A DNA stretch of 64,000 bases from Alitta virens (taxonomy: Eukaryota; Annelida; Polychaeta; Phyllodocida; Nereididae): contig OW028582.1 in assembly GCA_932294295.1 (NCBI GenBank), positions 2,330,015 through 2,394,014 of the forward strand. The letters are read 5' to 3'. Of the stretch, positions 1-11,845 are shown one piece after another. The position numbers and the translations under genes are program-made. The notes under the pieces are model-generated. The model was not told where the DNA came from. It worked only from the letters and a program-made list of their open reading frames with translations, and ran no database searches. How positions within the stretch are numbered: the first letter of the stretch is position 1; every line of letters starts with the position of its first letter.

Positions 1-373
1 GTACCTGAATTGTCGTGCTAAAATTATTTGTTGGTGCTTTTTAAACAGTATTATTACTATTATTTGTTTAGTTCCGGGTGCTTTAGAATTTCTTAGACAG
101 ACTATGTAGTGTTGATTAGTATTAGTCATAATATAGCTCTACTTATTTAATTATTTTAACTGTTGATCCATGTATTTCTATTATTATATTTTTTTTTTGC
201 CATTTATTATTTTGCCATGCTGACAAGTGTATCAATTTGATATTTTGCTGTCAATAAAAAAAAAGTACAAACTTGTGAATTATAAGAGCTCAAACTAACA
301 GTATGAAATAAAATACGATTTATTTAGAACTTATAGATCACACACCATCACTTTACTTCAGAATGAACCCTTG
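1..373. other. AT-rich stretch, nothing recognised
   Basis: AT-rich sequence with short A and T runs. I see no motif, repeat or reading frame to support a feature. Confidence 0.5.
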
Positions 374-605
374 AATAGTGGATTTTCACCAAAGGTTCTC
401 TGTATTTCAACCAGCAGCAGTATTTTTAGTGCATTTTAATGTATATTTGACACCTTATCGTTCAACTGATTTCTGTTATTTCCCCGAGAAAATTACATTC
501 ATGGAATCAGTTATGATCTACTATGTCCGAAAAGCAAAATGAGTAATAAGAGGAGAGGAAAAGACTTATGTCTTGCTGAACTCAGAGCTGAAAAGACACT
601 ATTGT
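374..605 (+). repeat. Dispersed block B, copy 1 (gag-associated)
   Basis: Diverged copy, in the opposite orientation, of a block also found at 20427-20640, 52707-53008 and 53492-53793. It opens with AATAGTGGATTTTCAC and passes through ATGAGTAATAAGAGGAGAGG. It ends near GAAAAGACACTATTG, which resembles the gag sequence flanking the 52-53 kb copies, so this may be a scrap of the same BEL/Pao-related element. It has an internal deletion relative to the other copies. Confidence 0.75.
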
Positions 606-1435
606 CATTTCCTCTTTCAATTGTCGTCTGCTGAGCAGACGAACTCTTGGGGCGACCGCAGCGCCCCCATTGACTGAGCAAAATAGAGACGGTAGGCAGC
701 AAAAGGCAGCCAGAGCTGTGTGTTATGGCAGGAGCGACATAATATTAGGGCAAATGTGTCATGTAGCATGGCAAACAGACATTTGGTCACTAAACCATCC
801 ATTCATATTAACAGCATTGTTACATACTGATGGCGCCAGGAACAGACAATTCGGCCCACCTGTCAAAAGGGCCATGAGTGAATGCCTTCATTACAGAGGT
901 CAGGGCAGGGGCCTTGTTGTTTACTTGTTTGCATTTTTGCTTGTTTACTGGCTTACCTAGTTGCATTTACTGCACATGAATAAGAATTCATGCAAATTGC
1001 AAAATTAGAACTTAGGCCTATATCTATAAATTTATTCTGTGAGCAATTTGCATCAACAAATTACTTCATCGAAGTTGACAGTATATAATATCATATCATA
1101 TCATATATATTTGGCCTGCAGTGATGTCTAGTTACATAACGAACACATAGGTTTCAAATCATGAATCGTTCGGATATCTGTTCAAATCACAATTGATAAA
1201 TTGCCTTAATTTGCATACTAACCACTGTACTGTATATATGTGTGTATATATCAACATGGCTTCATGAAAACAGTGAGTTAAATAAGTAAAGAAAATAGTT
1301 CTATTATCTGAGGGTTTGTTGTAAATTGGTCGAGTTTTTGTGTATTTCTGACTTTTAGATCTAACTTAAAATTTAGATTAATAAATCAAAATCTAGTGAG
1401 TATAAATTCTGTAACATCAAAAATGATGCAATGCA
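606..1435. other. Unique AT-rich stretch
   Basis: No convincing exon, repeat or transposon end is visible. The short reading frame at 670-960 has no family resemblance and no flanking splice or promoter signals that I can support. Confidence 0.4.
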
Positions 1436-1439
1436 ACGT

Positions 1440-1700
1440 CTATACCAATCACGTGATCAAACAATGGAATGGCGTGACGTCACGCACCCAGGTGAATGAT
1501 GGGTAATGTAGATGGAGCTACTGCGCATGCTTCTTGAGGGGGAGGGGGTGTAAGTGTTGGGGGGGGGGGGTGTTGGAGGAGGTCCCCAGGGGTCGCTCCA
1601 TCTCTTAGTTACCGCGTCCGTCAGGACGTCACAATTCGCGCCCAGGACGTCGCGTTCTCACGCAGTAGATCACGTCGTGAGGTGCGTCTTTTTTTTCTGT
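1440..1700. promoter_or_regulatory. CpG-rich block with CCAAT, E-box, CRE and NRF1-like motifs
   Basis: Within about 100 bp the sequence shows ACCAATCACGTGAT (CCAAT plus CACGTG), the palindromic CRE TGACGTCA, CAGGTG and ACTGCGCATGC (NRF1-like). Further GACGTC motifs follow near 1625-1650. In animals such motifs cluster in TATA-less promoters or enhancers. No exon can be tied to it, so promoter versus enhancer is open. An E-box/CRE mix can also arise by chance in CpG-rich DNA. Confidence 0.3.
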
Positions 1701-1749
1701 GTTTATTTTTTTTTCATGGCCGAGGTATCTCTTGGGAAATATACAAATG

Positions 1750-2640
1750 TTGATGGCGAATAACCATGGCTGACTTGATTTATAAGGGACGGTGATGTCA
1801 TGCAGCAGACGGCCATGGTGTTCATCAGCCTTCCATACATCATTCATCCACTCAATTCTCGCACGAAGTTCCACTCATTCATTCATACACTCATTCTTTC
1901 ATAATTCGTATGGCCTACATCCATGACAACTCAAATATGCCAGTGAGTGATGGTATTTTTTCCCCATGACAAATATAAGTCTTGTCAGTTGATAGAATCT
2001 ATATATAGAACTTAGAAGATATTGTGGTCAACCATTCCGCACGTACCGAAAATTAAACTTACCAGAAAAAAAAACGCAAGCTTGCAGAAATCAGTGAATG
2101 TACAATTTAGACCTCCATGTATAGGCCTAAGTTCGATGAAGGGCAGAAAGTTATTTGGAGGCTTGATGGGCTCATCATGTTGTTACTTGCTGCTGTCGTC
2201 TGCTCTTCCGACATTAGATTGAGATGCAGAGGAGCACTTGCACGTGGCGTCCTCTGGCGGTGATGGCAGGAAAACAGCAGGAGCAGCAGCAGCCAATGCA
2301 CCCTTGGCCCCTCAGCCAGCAGATTGATGGAAAGCTGTCCATCAGGAAAGCCGGGTGAGCATCCGACCCCCCTTCTTTTCAATCTAGGGGGGACTGGGGG
2401 GCTGTCCCCGCCAGGTGGTCTCATCCGGGGGGGGCTCGCATTAGCCCCTAACCCCGTGGACATTAAACAGGGACCGGCAGAGGGGCCGCAGTCCCCCTAG
2501 AGCGCGCCCAGGCTCCGTCCTGGTATACATCACATCTTGGCTTCGCCTCCCCTCCTCCATATATCACCTTTATCATGGTTATTGGCCGCCCGTGCAACCG
2601 AAACGACCAAGCACCCAGTCCCCGAGCTCCGACCGTCCTC
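1750..2640. other. Unique stretch, no supported gene
   Basis: Mixed composition. At 2262 an ATG opens a short frame (MAGKQQEQQQ...) that reaches a GTGAGC donor-like site near 2354, but nothing recognisable is encoded and I do not call an exon. A CTCF-like motif lies on the minus strand at 2248-2260. Confidence 0.35.
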
Positions 2641-2750
2641 CCTTCGCCCCCCCCCCCTCTGACCTCCGCCCCTCCACCCCGCTACATCATTTATCCTGCG
2701 AATGTTGTGCATTTACCCTCCCCCCCCCCCAAAAAAAAAAAAAAAAAAAA
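2641..2750. repeat. Poly-C and poly-A low-complexity tracts
   Basis: Two cytosine runs (near 2650 and 2720) are followed directly by about 20 adenines ending near 2750. Confidence 0.85.
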
Positions 2751-2844
2751 ATGGAAGGAAAATTCTGGAACAAAAGAGTAGTGCACTAGGTCCTATAACT
2801 AGTCTGTCCTCACGATGACAAAAAGCCCCATTTTCCTGACAAAA

Positions 2845-3345
2845 AACCTTGGGAGTCCACACCATGGTACACATTTACTAGACTAGCCAGTGATATTTAC
2901 AAATTAATGGTCCATGCAATATAGTGTCAATGTCTCAATGGTTCTGAAGCTTAGTCAGCCTATATGACCATGCCAGGTAGATGTAATGATGAAATGGTAA
3001 GGTTGCTTGAGTCCACACCATGGTACACATTTACTAGACTAGCCAGTGATATTTACAAATTAATGGTCCATGCAATATAGTGTCAATGGGTCTGAAGCTT
3101 AGTCAGCTTATATGACCATAACAAGCAGACGTAATGATGAGATGATAAGACTGCTTGGAGTCCACACCATGGTACACATTTACTAGACTAGCCAGTGATA
3201 TTTACAAATTAATGGTCCATGCAATATAGTGTCAATGGGTCTGAAGCTTAGTCAGCTTATATGACCATAACAAGCAGACGTAATGATGAGATGATAAGGC
3301 TGCTTGGAGTCCACACCATGGTACACATTTACCAGACTAGGCAGT
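2845..3345. repeat. R1 family, tandem array with 149-156 bp period
   Basis: The box GGAGTCCACACCATGG recurs with starts near 2853, 3009, 3158 and 3307, giving periods of 156, 149 and 149 bp. Each unit contains ATTAATGGTCCATGCAATAT, GAAGCTTAGTCAGC, TATATGACCAT and ATGATGAGATGATAAGG. The same unit recurs at many other places in the window in both orientations, so this is an interspersed family that also expands in tandem. Confidence 0.9.
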
Positions 3346-4090
3346 GAAAAAAAAGGACGAAAAATTCAAGAATCAACGATGACAAACTGACCCATTTTCC
3401 AGTATTTCTCAAAATAAACTTTCAACATGCATGTATATATAAACTTCTAACTTTAATTCTTATAAATAAACATGTATATATATATATATATATAATTATA
3501 TATATATAGCTGGAACTAGGTTCGAATGAAATATATAAGACCTATGCCCAAAGTGTGGCCATAATAGCTAGGTAGCCTTAAAATCAGATAATTTCCAGAT
3601 CTAAAAAATATATTTAATAAATAATATGCAAATTAGCTTATTATCCTAATTCACGAACTATGACCCTCTCAGTGATAGGATACAATTTAACATTTCTCAG
3701 CAACAGAAAGACATGTCACAAAGTAGGTCCTCATTGCAACTGTTTATCGCTGAGCAACTCGAAAAGACCTTTCTTGTCAACCTATAGTCCGTTTATGTTT
3801 TCGCAAATTATTCCGACGTTGGTGGACGCAGCGACTGGACGTTTAAACCACGTTTTTACGCTCTCCGTGACGCTCTCCATGACGCTCGTAAACTACAGGT
3901 CATTACGTAACAACCAGAGTCTAGTGGGTCCTGTGTGGCTGTCTATAAAAGCCCTAGAGGGCCTTCTAAGACATATTACATGAAGGAGCTGATAGAGCTA
4001 ATGCCTGTCCCATACTATTGGTACAAGCAATCAACAGATTACTACAAAATTTACACAATTTCAGTTAATTATTAATACAAATTTCGTATA
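3346..4090. other. AT-rich unique stretch with a (TA)n tract
   Basis: A dinucleotide TA run lies at about 3474-3508. The 107-codon frame at 3660-3983 has no recognisable domain and I do not call it a gene. Confidence 0.4.
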
Positions 4091-4440
4091 TCTTAATATG
4101 CTATTGGGTCCGAAGCTTAGTTAGCTTATATGACCACAGCAGGCAGACGTAATGGTGAGATGATAAGGCTGCTTGGAGTCCATATTTACAAATTAATGGT
4201 CCATGCAATGGGTCTGAAGCTTAGTCAGCTTATATGACCATAGCAGGCAGATGTAATGGTGAGATGATAAGGCTGCTTGGAGTCCACACCATGGTACACA
4301 TTTACAACACTATAGGCTGTGATATTTACAAATTAATGGTCCATGCAATATAGTGGTCAGCTTATGTGACCATAGCAGGTAGACGTAATGGTGAGATAAT
4401 AAGGCTGCTTGGAGTCCACACCATGGTGCACATTAAATTT
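4091..4440. repeat. R1 family, shortened tandem copies
   Basis: Three GGAGTCC boxes at about 4176, 4280 and 4412 with the R1 order of motifs. The 104 and 132 bp spacings show internal deletions relative to the 149-bp form. Confidence 0.85.
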
Positions 4441-5370
4441 AACCCCAAAAGTAAATTAGTTCAAGATGACATCTGATTCTCCAATACTCTATATAGTTAG
4501 TTGTTGGTCCCAAAATTCACAATTAATAAATCAATTAAAGGAGCCCTATGTACAGTTTACAAGTTATGGGAAGTTACATAACATTACGATGCCAGACATA
4601 TCATAGATATCAGCTAAAAAATCTACTGTGACAGATGAACTTTTTCGTTCTGACTGCACATGCCATTTTGGATCAAAATTAGTCAAAATATGGGTGAGAA
4701 AAACTCCTCATATGAGAGATAAACAATCAAGGATCAGTGGACACGTCAAAGGTCATATATGGTGTATTTGACGGGTGCTGTGACCCGTCGTCGCCATATT
4801 TGGCAGAGGTGTCACACTGCCCCACCCTGACGGGGGTACCCACCTACCCCCCTTTCTCTGGGGTACAATATTTCCCCGGGTCCCCATTTATCCCTAGGTA
4901 CCCCAGGGAAAGGGGGCTCAGCTCACCCTGTAGGGGAAATATCATTCATATCTGCCCCTATCTTTTCAGTCGAGTTGAGACGGGTGCTTGAAATGTTCGC
5001 AGGTCACTGCAGAGACAGCATTTTTGACGGGTCCTTTTTCATCATGTTTGTAGACTGGTCCGCCCATCCGGGCCCTCCTAGGCCCTCCTAGGCCCACCTA
5101 GACCCTTGGTGCTTGGGGTCTACCAGTGATTTGTGACTATTCCCTGTGTCTCACTGCCCCAGCATAGACACTAGCGGTGGGGTCCCTCACATAACTTACA
5201 CTCAGAGGTCGCAAAACACCCCCTTGCAATACACCAAGGGGCTATTGCTCTTTTGGTATCACAAGTTTATGGGGGCAGAGTCATCTATGCAAATACTGAC
5301 TCCAACGACTTGCAAATGGCTACCTACAATTTTACAACTGATAGAAATTGTTTTGTTTTTATGGACAATA
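4441..5370. other. Unique stretch, small 10-bp minisatellite
   Basis: Mostly unique sequence. Near 5070-5100 a CCTAGGCCC-type motif of about 10 bp is repeated three to four times. No supported exon. Confidence 0.4.
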
Positions 5371-5377
5371 GTAATGA

Positions 5378-5397
5378 TCTAACTATCTATCTATCTA

Positions 5398-5429
<32 letters not shown>

Positions 5430-5533
5430 TCTATCTGTCTATCTATCTATCTAGTCTGTCTGTCTGTCTGTCTATCTATCTGTCTATCTATCTATCTAGT
5501 CTGTCTGTCTGTCTGTCTATCTGTCTATCTAAC

Positions 5534-5568
<35 letters not shown>

Positions 5569-5692
5569 GTCTGTCTATTTATCTATCTATCTAACTATCT
5601 GTCTATCTATCTATCTGTCTATCTATCTATCTGTCTATCTATCTATCTGTCTATCTATTTCTCTATCTATCTATCTGTCTATCTATCTAGCA
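5378..5692. repeat. (TCTA/TCTG)n microsatellite
   Basis: Uninterrupted tetranucleotide array of TCTA and TCTG units of about 315 bp. It directly abuts an R1 fragment on its right side. Long frames across it are low-complexity translations, not proteins. Confidence 0.95.
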
Positions 5693-5940
5693 TTTTAGTG
5701 CTGCCCAGACAGACATAATGATGAAATGACAAGTCTAGAAGTCCACACTCGGGTTAACCACTAAACCCTAAAAAAAGCTTTTCATCTTAAAACTCGTGTA
5801 ATAAGGTAAAACCCCACCCCATGAAGTAAACGTGCAACAACACATGGGGTGGACTCCAAGCAGCCTTATCATCTCATCATTACGTCTGCTTTTAGCTGGT
5901 CATATAAGATATAAGCTGACTAAGCTTCAGGCCCACAAAA
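5693..5940. repeat. R1 family fragments in both orientations
   Basis: At about 5700-5765 a variant reads ATAATGATGAAATGACAAG followed by AGTCCACAC. At about 5840-5935 the complementary orientation appears (GGACTCCAAGCAGCCTTATC, then CATATAAG and GACTAAGCTTCAG). Confidence 0.8.
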
Positions 5941-6099
5941 GTGTATATACCTATAGACAGCATTTTGTTAGATCAACAATGATCCACTTCGAAAGGTCTG
6001 AAACCTGTCAATCTGAGATATGCCAGCCATGATACCACTCCATAGAACCCACTGGCCCCTCTGCCAGTTGCCATAGCATGCCACCAGCATGAGTACCCC

Positions 6100-6140
6100 A
6101 TTGCGCAAGGCATTATGGGAAGTGTAAACACAATGGCTGA
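6100..6140. promoter_or_regulatory. ZNF143/SBS-like and YY1-like motif pair
   Basis: GCATTATGGGAAGTGTA resembles the ZNF143/Staf site (GCATTCTGGGAA...GTAGT type) and is followed by ACAATGGCTG, a YY1-like core. This is motif resemblance only, with no exon attached. Confidence 0.2.
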
Positions 6141-6285
6141 TTCTTCTTCTATATCTGAAAAGTCCTCAAGATGACTGGGTCTTCACTAAATCAAACTGAC
6201 TGGAGGCCCTTATGAAATGACCTTGGCATATTAGGCATTGCCAACGGGCATGAGGGCTACAAGGGGTCATCTATGAGGTCATTCT

Positions 6286-6595
6286 GTGGACAGACAGACG
6301 GCTAGACAGACGGCTAGACAGGCAGCCAGACATGCAGCCAGACAGGCAGCTAGACAGGCAGACAGCTAGGCAGATGGCTAGACAGACAGCTAGAGACAGC
6401 TAGACAGACAGACCGACAGCCAGACAGGCAGCTAGACAGACAGACAACCAGACAGGCAGCTAGACAGAGACAGCTAGACGGCTAGACAGATGGCTAGACA
6501 GACGGCTAGAAACACGACTAGACAGACAACCAGACAGGCAGCTAGATAGCTAGACGGCTAGACAGATGGCTATACAGACAGCCAGACAGACATAC
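6286..6595. repeat. Minisatellite of GACAGACGGCTA / GACAGGCAGCTA units
   Basis: Degenerate tandem array built from GACA, GGCA and GCTA words, with a repeat length of roughly 12-22 bp. It is related in base usage to the nearby tetranucleotide arrays. Confidence 0.9.
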
Positions 6596-6713
6596 ACATG
6601 AATAATGTATTTGCATTAAAGTCTAAGTTTAATAATATACACTACATGACCTAAATATATCTAATGAGTGCCATTAATTCAATAAACAGCTGCAAGGTAT
6701 TATAATATCACTG

Positions 6714-6835
6714 CCCCCCCCCCCCCCCCGGCGTCTATATTACCCGGCCTCTAATCGAGGAAATACTGAAGGCAGACGTCATGATGATATGACAAGTCTG
6801 GGAGTCCACACTATAGGGTTAACCACTACACCCCC
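6714..6835. repeat. C16 tract followed by an R1 variant
   Basis: Sixteen cytosines, then the motif pair GGCGTCTATAT and CCCGGCCTCTAATCGAGG, then an R1 variant (ATGATGATATGACAAG, AGTCCACACTATAGGGTTAA). The R1 variant matches the one at 5700-5765. Confidence 0.7.
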
Positions 6836-7610
6836 AAAAAGCTATCAAGCTATTATTAGCGCGTATAAACAAAGATTATACGTATCACTTATAATGTAGA
6901 CTTCACGACCAGACAAGTAAATTAATAAACAGCAAAAAATATATAAAACAATACGTCATATGGACAGACAGACGGATAGATATTTAACATCAAGACAGAC
7001 ACTAAACAGGAGAAATTAATTCGAATGGCAGCTACACGAAATTCGATTACAGTATAGCATAACTCAAGATTTGTTTCCCTTATGAAATATACATGGATTA
7101 CACGCGTTATATTAATGTCAGACATTGGACGTTTAATTGCAAATAAATTCCTCATGAAACGAAGTAAACATTCGGTTATACAATGGCCTATATCATATTG
7201 ATTCATCTATCATACTCGCTCATGTATGGTGAACTTATTATATTAATAAATATGGATTATTGAACCGAGAAACGTGTAAAATGCTTATGTAATTTGAACC
7301 ATGAAATAGTCGAATAGTTCTTAATATTTAAGTTATCTTACAAACGGTGTCATAAACAAATTGCCAATATTATGAAATATGTTTATAAACAGTCATTTGT
7401 TTATAATATTTTAAGACAATATTAAGTCGATAAAAATGTTTAATTAACAATATTTTTTTGTGTACTTAATAGCTAAGTAGCTTTATATAAATAGATTATT
7501 TTATTTAATAATGAAAAATGTATATATTTATATATATATACATTGCAAATTAGGCTGAAATTATCTGGTTTTAATAAACAAATAAAACAAGAAAATATGA
7601 AATGGGTTAA
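6836..7610. other. AT-rich unique stretch
   Basis: Long AT-rich sequence with a TATATATA run near 7525. No repeat unit or exon recognised. Confidence 0.45.
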
Positions 7611-7619
7611 TATCATTTA

Positions 7620-7838
7620 AATTATGACTATTAATGGTTATTAATGACTATAAATCTACGTAATAAGTCAGTATATATCGTTTAAATGTACCCTGGCATA
7701 AATACCTCATTGTAGCTCCAAGCAGGGTGGGTAAAACATCAGTGACTATTAATGACTATAAATCTACGTAATAAGTCAGTATATATCATTTAAATGTACC
7801 CTGGCATAGATACCTCATTGTAGCTCTAAGCAGGGTGG
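7620..7838. repeat. 108-bp tandem duplication
   Basis: The segment beginning TAATGACTATAAATCTACG (7642) recurs at 7750 and continues through GTACCCTGGCATA and GCAGGGTGGG with few changes. Confidence 0.9.
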
Positions 7839-8215
7839 GCCAAAAACCTAGTGGCTCCCTGCCACAAACGGCTCAACGGGCCTTCATGTTGTCAAAAGTT
7901 GTCAGGGCTCAAGTCATGACGTCGAGCCATCAATCAAGGGTAGGTCAGGGACGCTAGAGCCATAACCAACCCCCCTCCCCTTGAGCCCCCCACCCCCCTA
8001 GAAAAGAAAGAACAGCAAAAAAAGGAGAGAAAAAATTGAGTGCTAGAGTGATACGACCCGCGTCATAAATCCCCTTTAATGTTGTCATAAATAAAGGTTT
8101 TTTCAGCTTGTCATAAATAAGCATTTTTTGCCTATTATGTGCACCGTTCTGGTGTAATACCATCAAAACCAAGCCAGCCAGTGCGCTCTATACCCTACTA
8201 AGGCCTTTTGGACCA
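7839..8215. other. Unique stretch
   Basis: Contains a CCCCCC-rich patch near 7970-8000 but no recognisable feature. Confidence 0.4.
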
Positions 8216-8217
8216 TA

Positions 8218-9270
8218 AAACAAATCGTCTTGCGCTTATAATACAATCGTCTAATACTTACAATATAATCGTCTAACGCTTACAAGACAATCGTCTAATA
8301 CTATAAATATAATCGTCTAATACCTAAAAAATATACAATTGTCTTATACTTAAAATATAATCGGCTAATGCTTACAATATAATCGTCAATTACTTACAAT
8401 ATAATCGTCTAATACTTCAAATATAATCGTCTAATACTTAAAATATAATAGTCTAATACTTAAAATATTATCATCTATTACTTAAAACACAATTGTATTA
8501 TTATTAAAATATAATCGTCTAATACTTATAATACAATCGTCCAATGTTTACAAGACAATCGTCAAATGCTTAAATATTTCCTTCTATTAATTTAATACAA
8601 TTGTCTTATGTTGAAATACACTCGTCTAATACTTAAAATATAATCGTCTAGAATACAATCGTAAAATACTTAAAATACAGTCGTATAATACTTAAATACA
8701 GCCCTAAATACCTAAAATACAATTGTATTATGCTTAAAATACACTCGTCTAATACTTAAAATATTATCATCAATTACTTATTACAATAGTCTAATGCTTA
8801 AAATACAATCGTCTAATACTTAAATGCAAATGTCTAATACACTATACTTAAAATACAATTGTATTATGATTAAAATATAATCGTCTAATGCTTAAAAGAC
8901 AATCGTCTAATTCTTAAAATATAATAGTCTAATGCTTACAATATAATCATCTATTTTACTTAGAATTCAATTGTATAATACTTAAAACAATCGTAAAATA
9001 CTTAAAAAACAATAGTAGTATGCTTAAATATACTCCTCTAATACTTAAAATATTATCATCTTTTACTTAAATTACAGTCATCTATTACTTATTACAATAG
9101 TCTAATGCTTAAAATACTATCATATTATACTTCAAATACAATTGTCTAATACTTAAAACACAATCGTCTAATACTTAAATTGTCTAATAGACCAACTTAA
9201 ATTGTCTAATACTTAAAATACCATCGTCTAATACTTAACAGGCAATCGTCTCGACTGAATATACTATCGT
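8218..9270. repeat. AT-rich minisatellite, unit about 22 bp
   Basis: Roughly 45 degenerate copies of a unit close to ATAATCGTCTAATACTTAAA. CGTCTAATACTT recurs almost every line, with variants CGTATTATGCTT and CATCTATTACTT. There are no start-to-stop frames of note. The only CpG in each unit is in CGTCTAA. Confidence 0.9.
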
Positions 9271-10200
9271 CTGGAACGTAAACAACTTAATATATATCAT
9301 TCCTCGTTTTTACATATATGATATATAAATAATAATACCTCTCAATCATTAACTACTTGGCTTATAAAATCACCTCTAAATTGATGTAACAAAATATTTC
9401 TATCCAATATATTATCATTATAAAACTCCATTAATAATAGTTATGAAGCTTCAGAACATATTATTTTTATTATTTGATTTTTTACATAATATTTTTAAAG
9501 TTCAATTATAGCAGCTATAGGGTTATTAAGTTATTAGTTTTACCCTAATTATTTTTATTTTATTTTTTCACCTGAGAACTAGTTTAAACTGCAATTTGTT
9601 ATTTGTCAATACGAACTTGAATCACACACTTATTGAACTATAAAATGCATAATTCAAGAGAGTCAACAATACGTCATTAAATCATAACTGAAGATAAAAT
9701 TATGATATAGTGTATACTTGTTATTAATTTATTACTGAATGGGCGATAAAACAGCAGGTACCAAAAATAAACATTGGGGGAGGGGAGGGGGGGGGGGGCA
9801 GATATTATGACATTGCAATTATGGACACTCCCCCCCCCCCCCCCCTGCTACCAGCTCTCTCAAAACATGATCTGGACCTAAGCTCACTAATAAATCACTA
9901 AAATGAGAGAATGTTCCATACTGGTGCAGTGCCAGGTCTGATCTCAGACCCTGATTTATGTCTCATCTGGTCAACATAACCAGTCATAAATCTCTCGGGC
10001 CATTTGGCCAAAAAAAAGAAACCCCCCCCCTCTCCCCCCACCAGATTATTGCGCCCTCTACCGGCACCTTCTGGTATAGCAAGACAAAGGCATGACTATA
10101 AGAATTGTTGTTCATTTATGAGTTGCTATTTTCTTGAATATATATGTTTTTTTGTCATGGTTAAAATGCATGGTATGAGCATGGAGTCTCTAGTGACTCC
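9271..10200. other. AT-rich stretch with a G-tract / C-tract pair
   Basis: Contains G12 at 9787-9798 and C16 at 9830-9845, which could pair, and a CTCF-like motif on the minus strand at 10051-10068 (GGTGCCGGTAGAGGGCGC). No gene is seen. Confidence 0.5.
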
Positions 10201-10203
10201 ATG

Positions 10204-10568
10204 GTATGAGGCTATGTTGATGGCCTGACTGACTGACTGACTGATGGAATGATGGCATCCTTGATTGATTGCCTGATAGATTGGCTGGCTGACTGACTGA
10301 CTGACTGACTGACTGACAGACCGACCGACTGACAGAATGACAGACCGACCGACTGACCGCCTGACAGACTGACCGACTGTCTGACTGACTGACAGACTGA
10401 CCGACCGACTGACAGACCGACCGACTGACAGACCGACCAACTGACAGACTGACTGACCACCTGACTGGCAGACCAACCGACTGACTGACTGACAGACCGA
10501 CCGACTGACAGACTCCTACTGACTGACAGACTGACTGACAGACCAACCGACCGACCGACTGACTGACT
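10204..10568. repeat. (GACT/GACC/GACA)n microsatellite
   Basis: Tetranucleotide array of about 350 bp with GACT, GACC and GACA units. The minus-strand frames here read Ser-Val-Gly-Arg repeats and are artefacts of the array. Confidence 0.95.
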
Positions 10569-11480
10569 AATTTGGCTTCATTGATAGTTACTACAATATA
10601 TATCTGACTAACTAATAAAAAAATACACAAACAGTCCAATTTTGCTTTAAACTTCCCAGTGTATAATTTTAATCTCATGCAACAAATCTGTAAGAAACCT
10701 TCCCATCAAATTCCTTGTAATCATGCAACGAGATTTCATAAATTCATAATTTGATTCCTAGCCATAATATAGTGCTAACTTTCACGAACATGGCTGGCTG
10801 ACGAACAGTCATAAATCACAGCTAATCACTCGCCTAGCATTAATTCAAATCGTATAGATAATGAATGCCAGTCCAGTTCAGGGTCACAGCTGTCATAAAT
10901 TGCAAAAAAACTACAGAAAAACCAGGGAATATTCCAGTGCATGTAAAATGGTAAAAGATACTTAGAGAAAACATGAGGCGTTGTAACGACCCCTAGCGTC
11001 CTTGGAAACGACGAACGTATCACACAGTGCGTGTTGGAGCTAATTAAAAATTTCACCTTGTCCTTCAGAAGTTTTGACAGAATTTACTCTCATATTATTA
11101 TGCAGAAATAATGCTAGAAATTTAGAATATATATTCTATTGATTTTTTGTTACTTTTGTATTTTCCCCATGAGCTACCCTGGAAAAATACGTTCAAAATA
11201 TAAATAATTAAAATTAAATTAATATATATTTTTAATGCTGCTAAACTAAAAATTATTAATTTTGGAACACACTTAAAATTAACCATAAAAGTCTATATAT
11301 AACAAACAAATAAATTAATAAATAAAATTCAGATAATCTTATATTTGTTTTTTCACTTTTATCTTTCTTTTGGGTCTATAAGTTTAAAGTTACAAGGACA
11401 GTACTTCAAACTTGGTGTCTATGTAAAGGCAAGGAAAAAAACCCCACCCAATGATGCGAGTATGTGGTAAATCTGTTAAC
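10569..11480. other. AT-rich unique stretch
   Basis: No recognised element or exon. Confidence 0.45.
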
Positions 11481-11484
11481 ATTG

Positions 11485-11550
11485 CATAGCCTTATCATCT
11501 CATCATTACATCTCATTCTGCCTATGGTTACTGGTCATATATACTACTAT
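11485..11550. repeat. R1 fragment
   Basis: CCTTATCATCTCATCATTAC followed by CATATA and ACTACTATGGACTAG matches one side of the R1 unit (minus-type orientation). Confidence 0.6.
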
Positions 11551-11579
11551 GGACTAGTAAAACTGAGAAAATACACACA

Positions 11580-11845
11580 AAATTATATTTATAACAAATA
11601 ATTATATTTTATAGCACAAATAAGTATATTTTTATACCACAAATAAGTATTTTATAACAAAAATTATTATTATATAACACAAAGAAGTATTTTATAACAA
11701 AAATAAGTATATTTTATACCACAAAAGTATATTTTATAACAAATAAGTATTTTATAACATATATATATATATATATTTTATAACAAAAAAAAAGTATATT
11801 TTATTTATAACAAATAATCATGTTTTATACCACAAATATGTAGTC
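11580..11845. repeat. AT-rich minisatellite (TATTTTATAACAAA units)
   Basis: TATATTTTATA[AC]CACAAA and ATAAGTATTTTATAACAAA words repeat in a degenerate array with a period of roughly 24-36 bp, interrupted by a short (AT)n run near 11760. Confidence 0.8.

Noticed and set aside
2262..2358. Possible short coding exon MAGKQQEQQQ... ending at GTGAGC
   Set aside because: No recognisable family, weak donor context and no acceptor or promoter partner. Noted only as low-level possibility.
3660..3983. 107-codon plus-strand frame
   Set aside because: No family signature, surrounding DNA is repeat-rich, and no splice or promoter evidence.
10126..10678. Minus-strand Ser/Val/Gly/Arg-rich frames up to 162 codons
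   Set aside because: Entirely explained by the GACT/GACC microsatellite.
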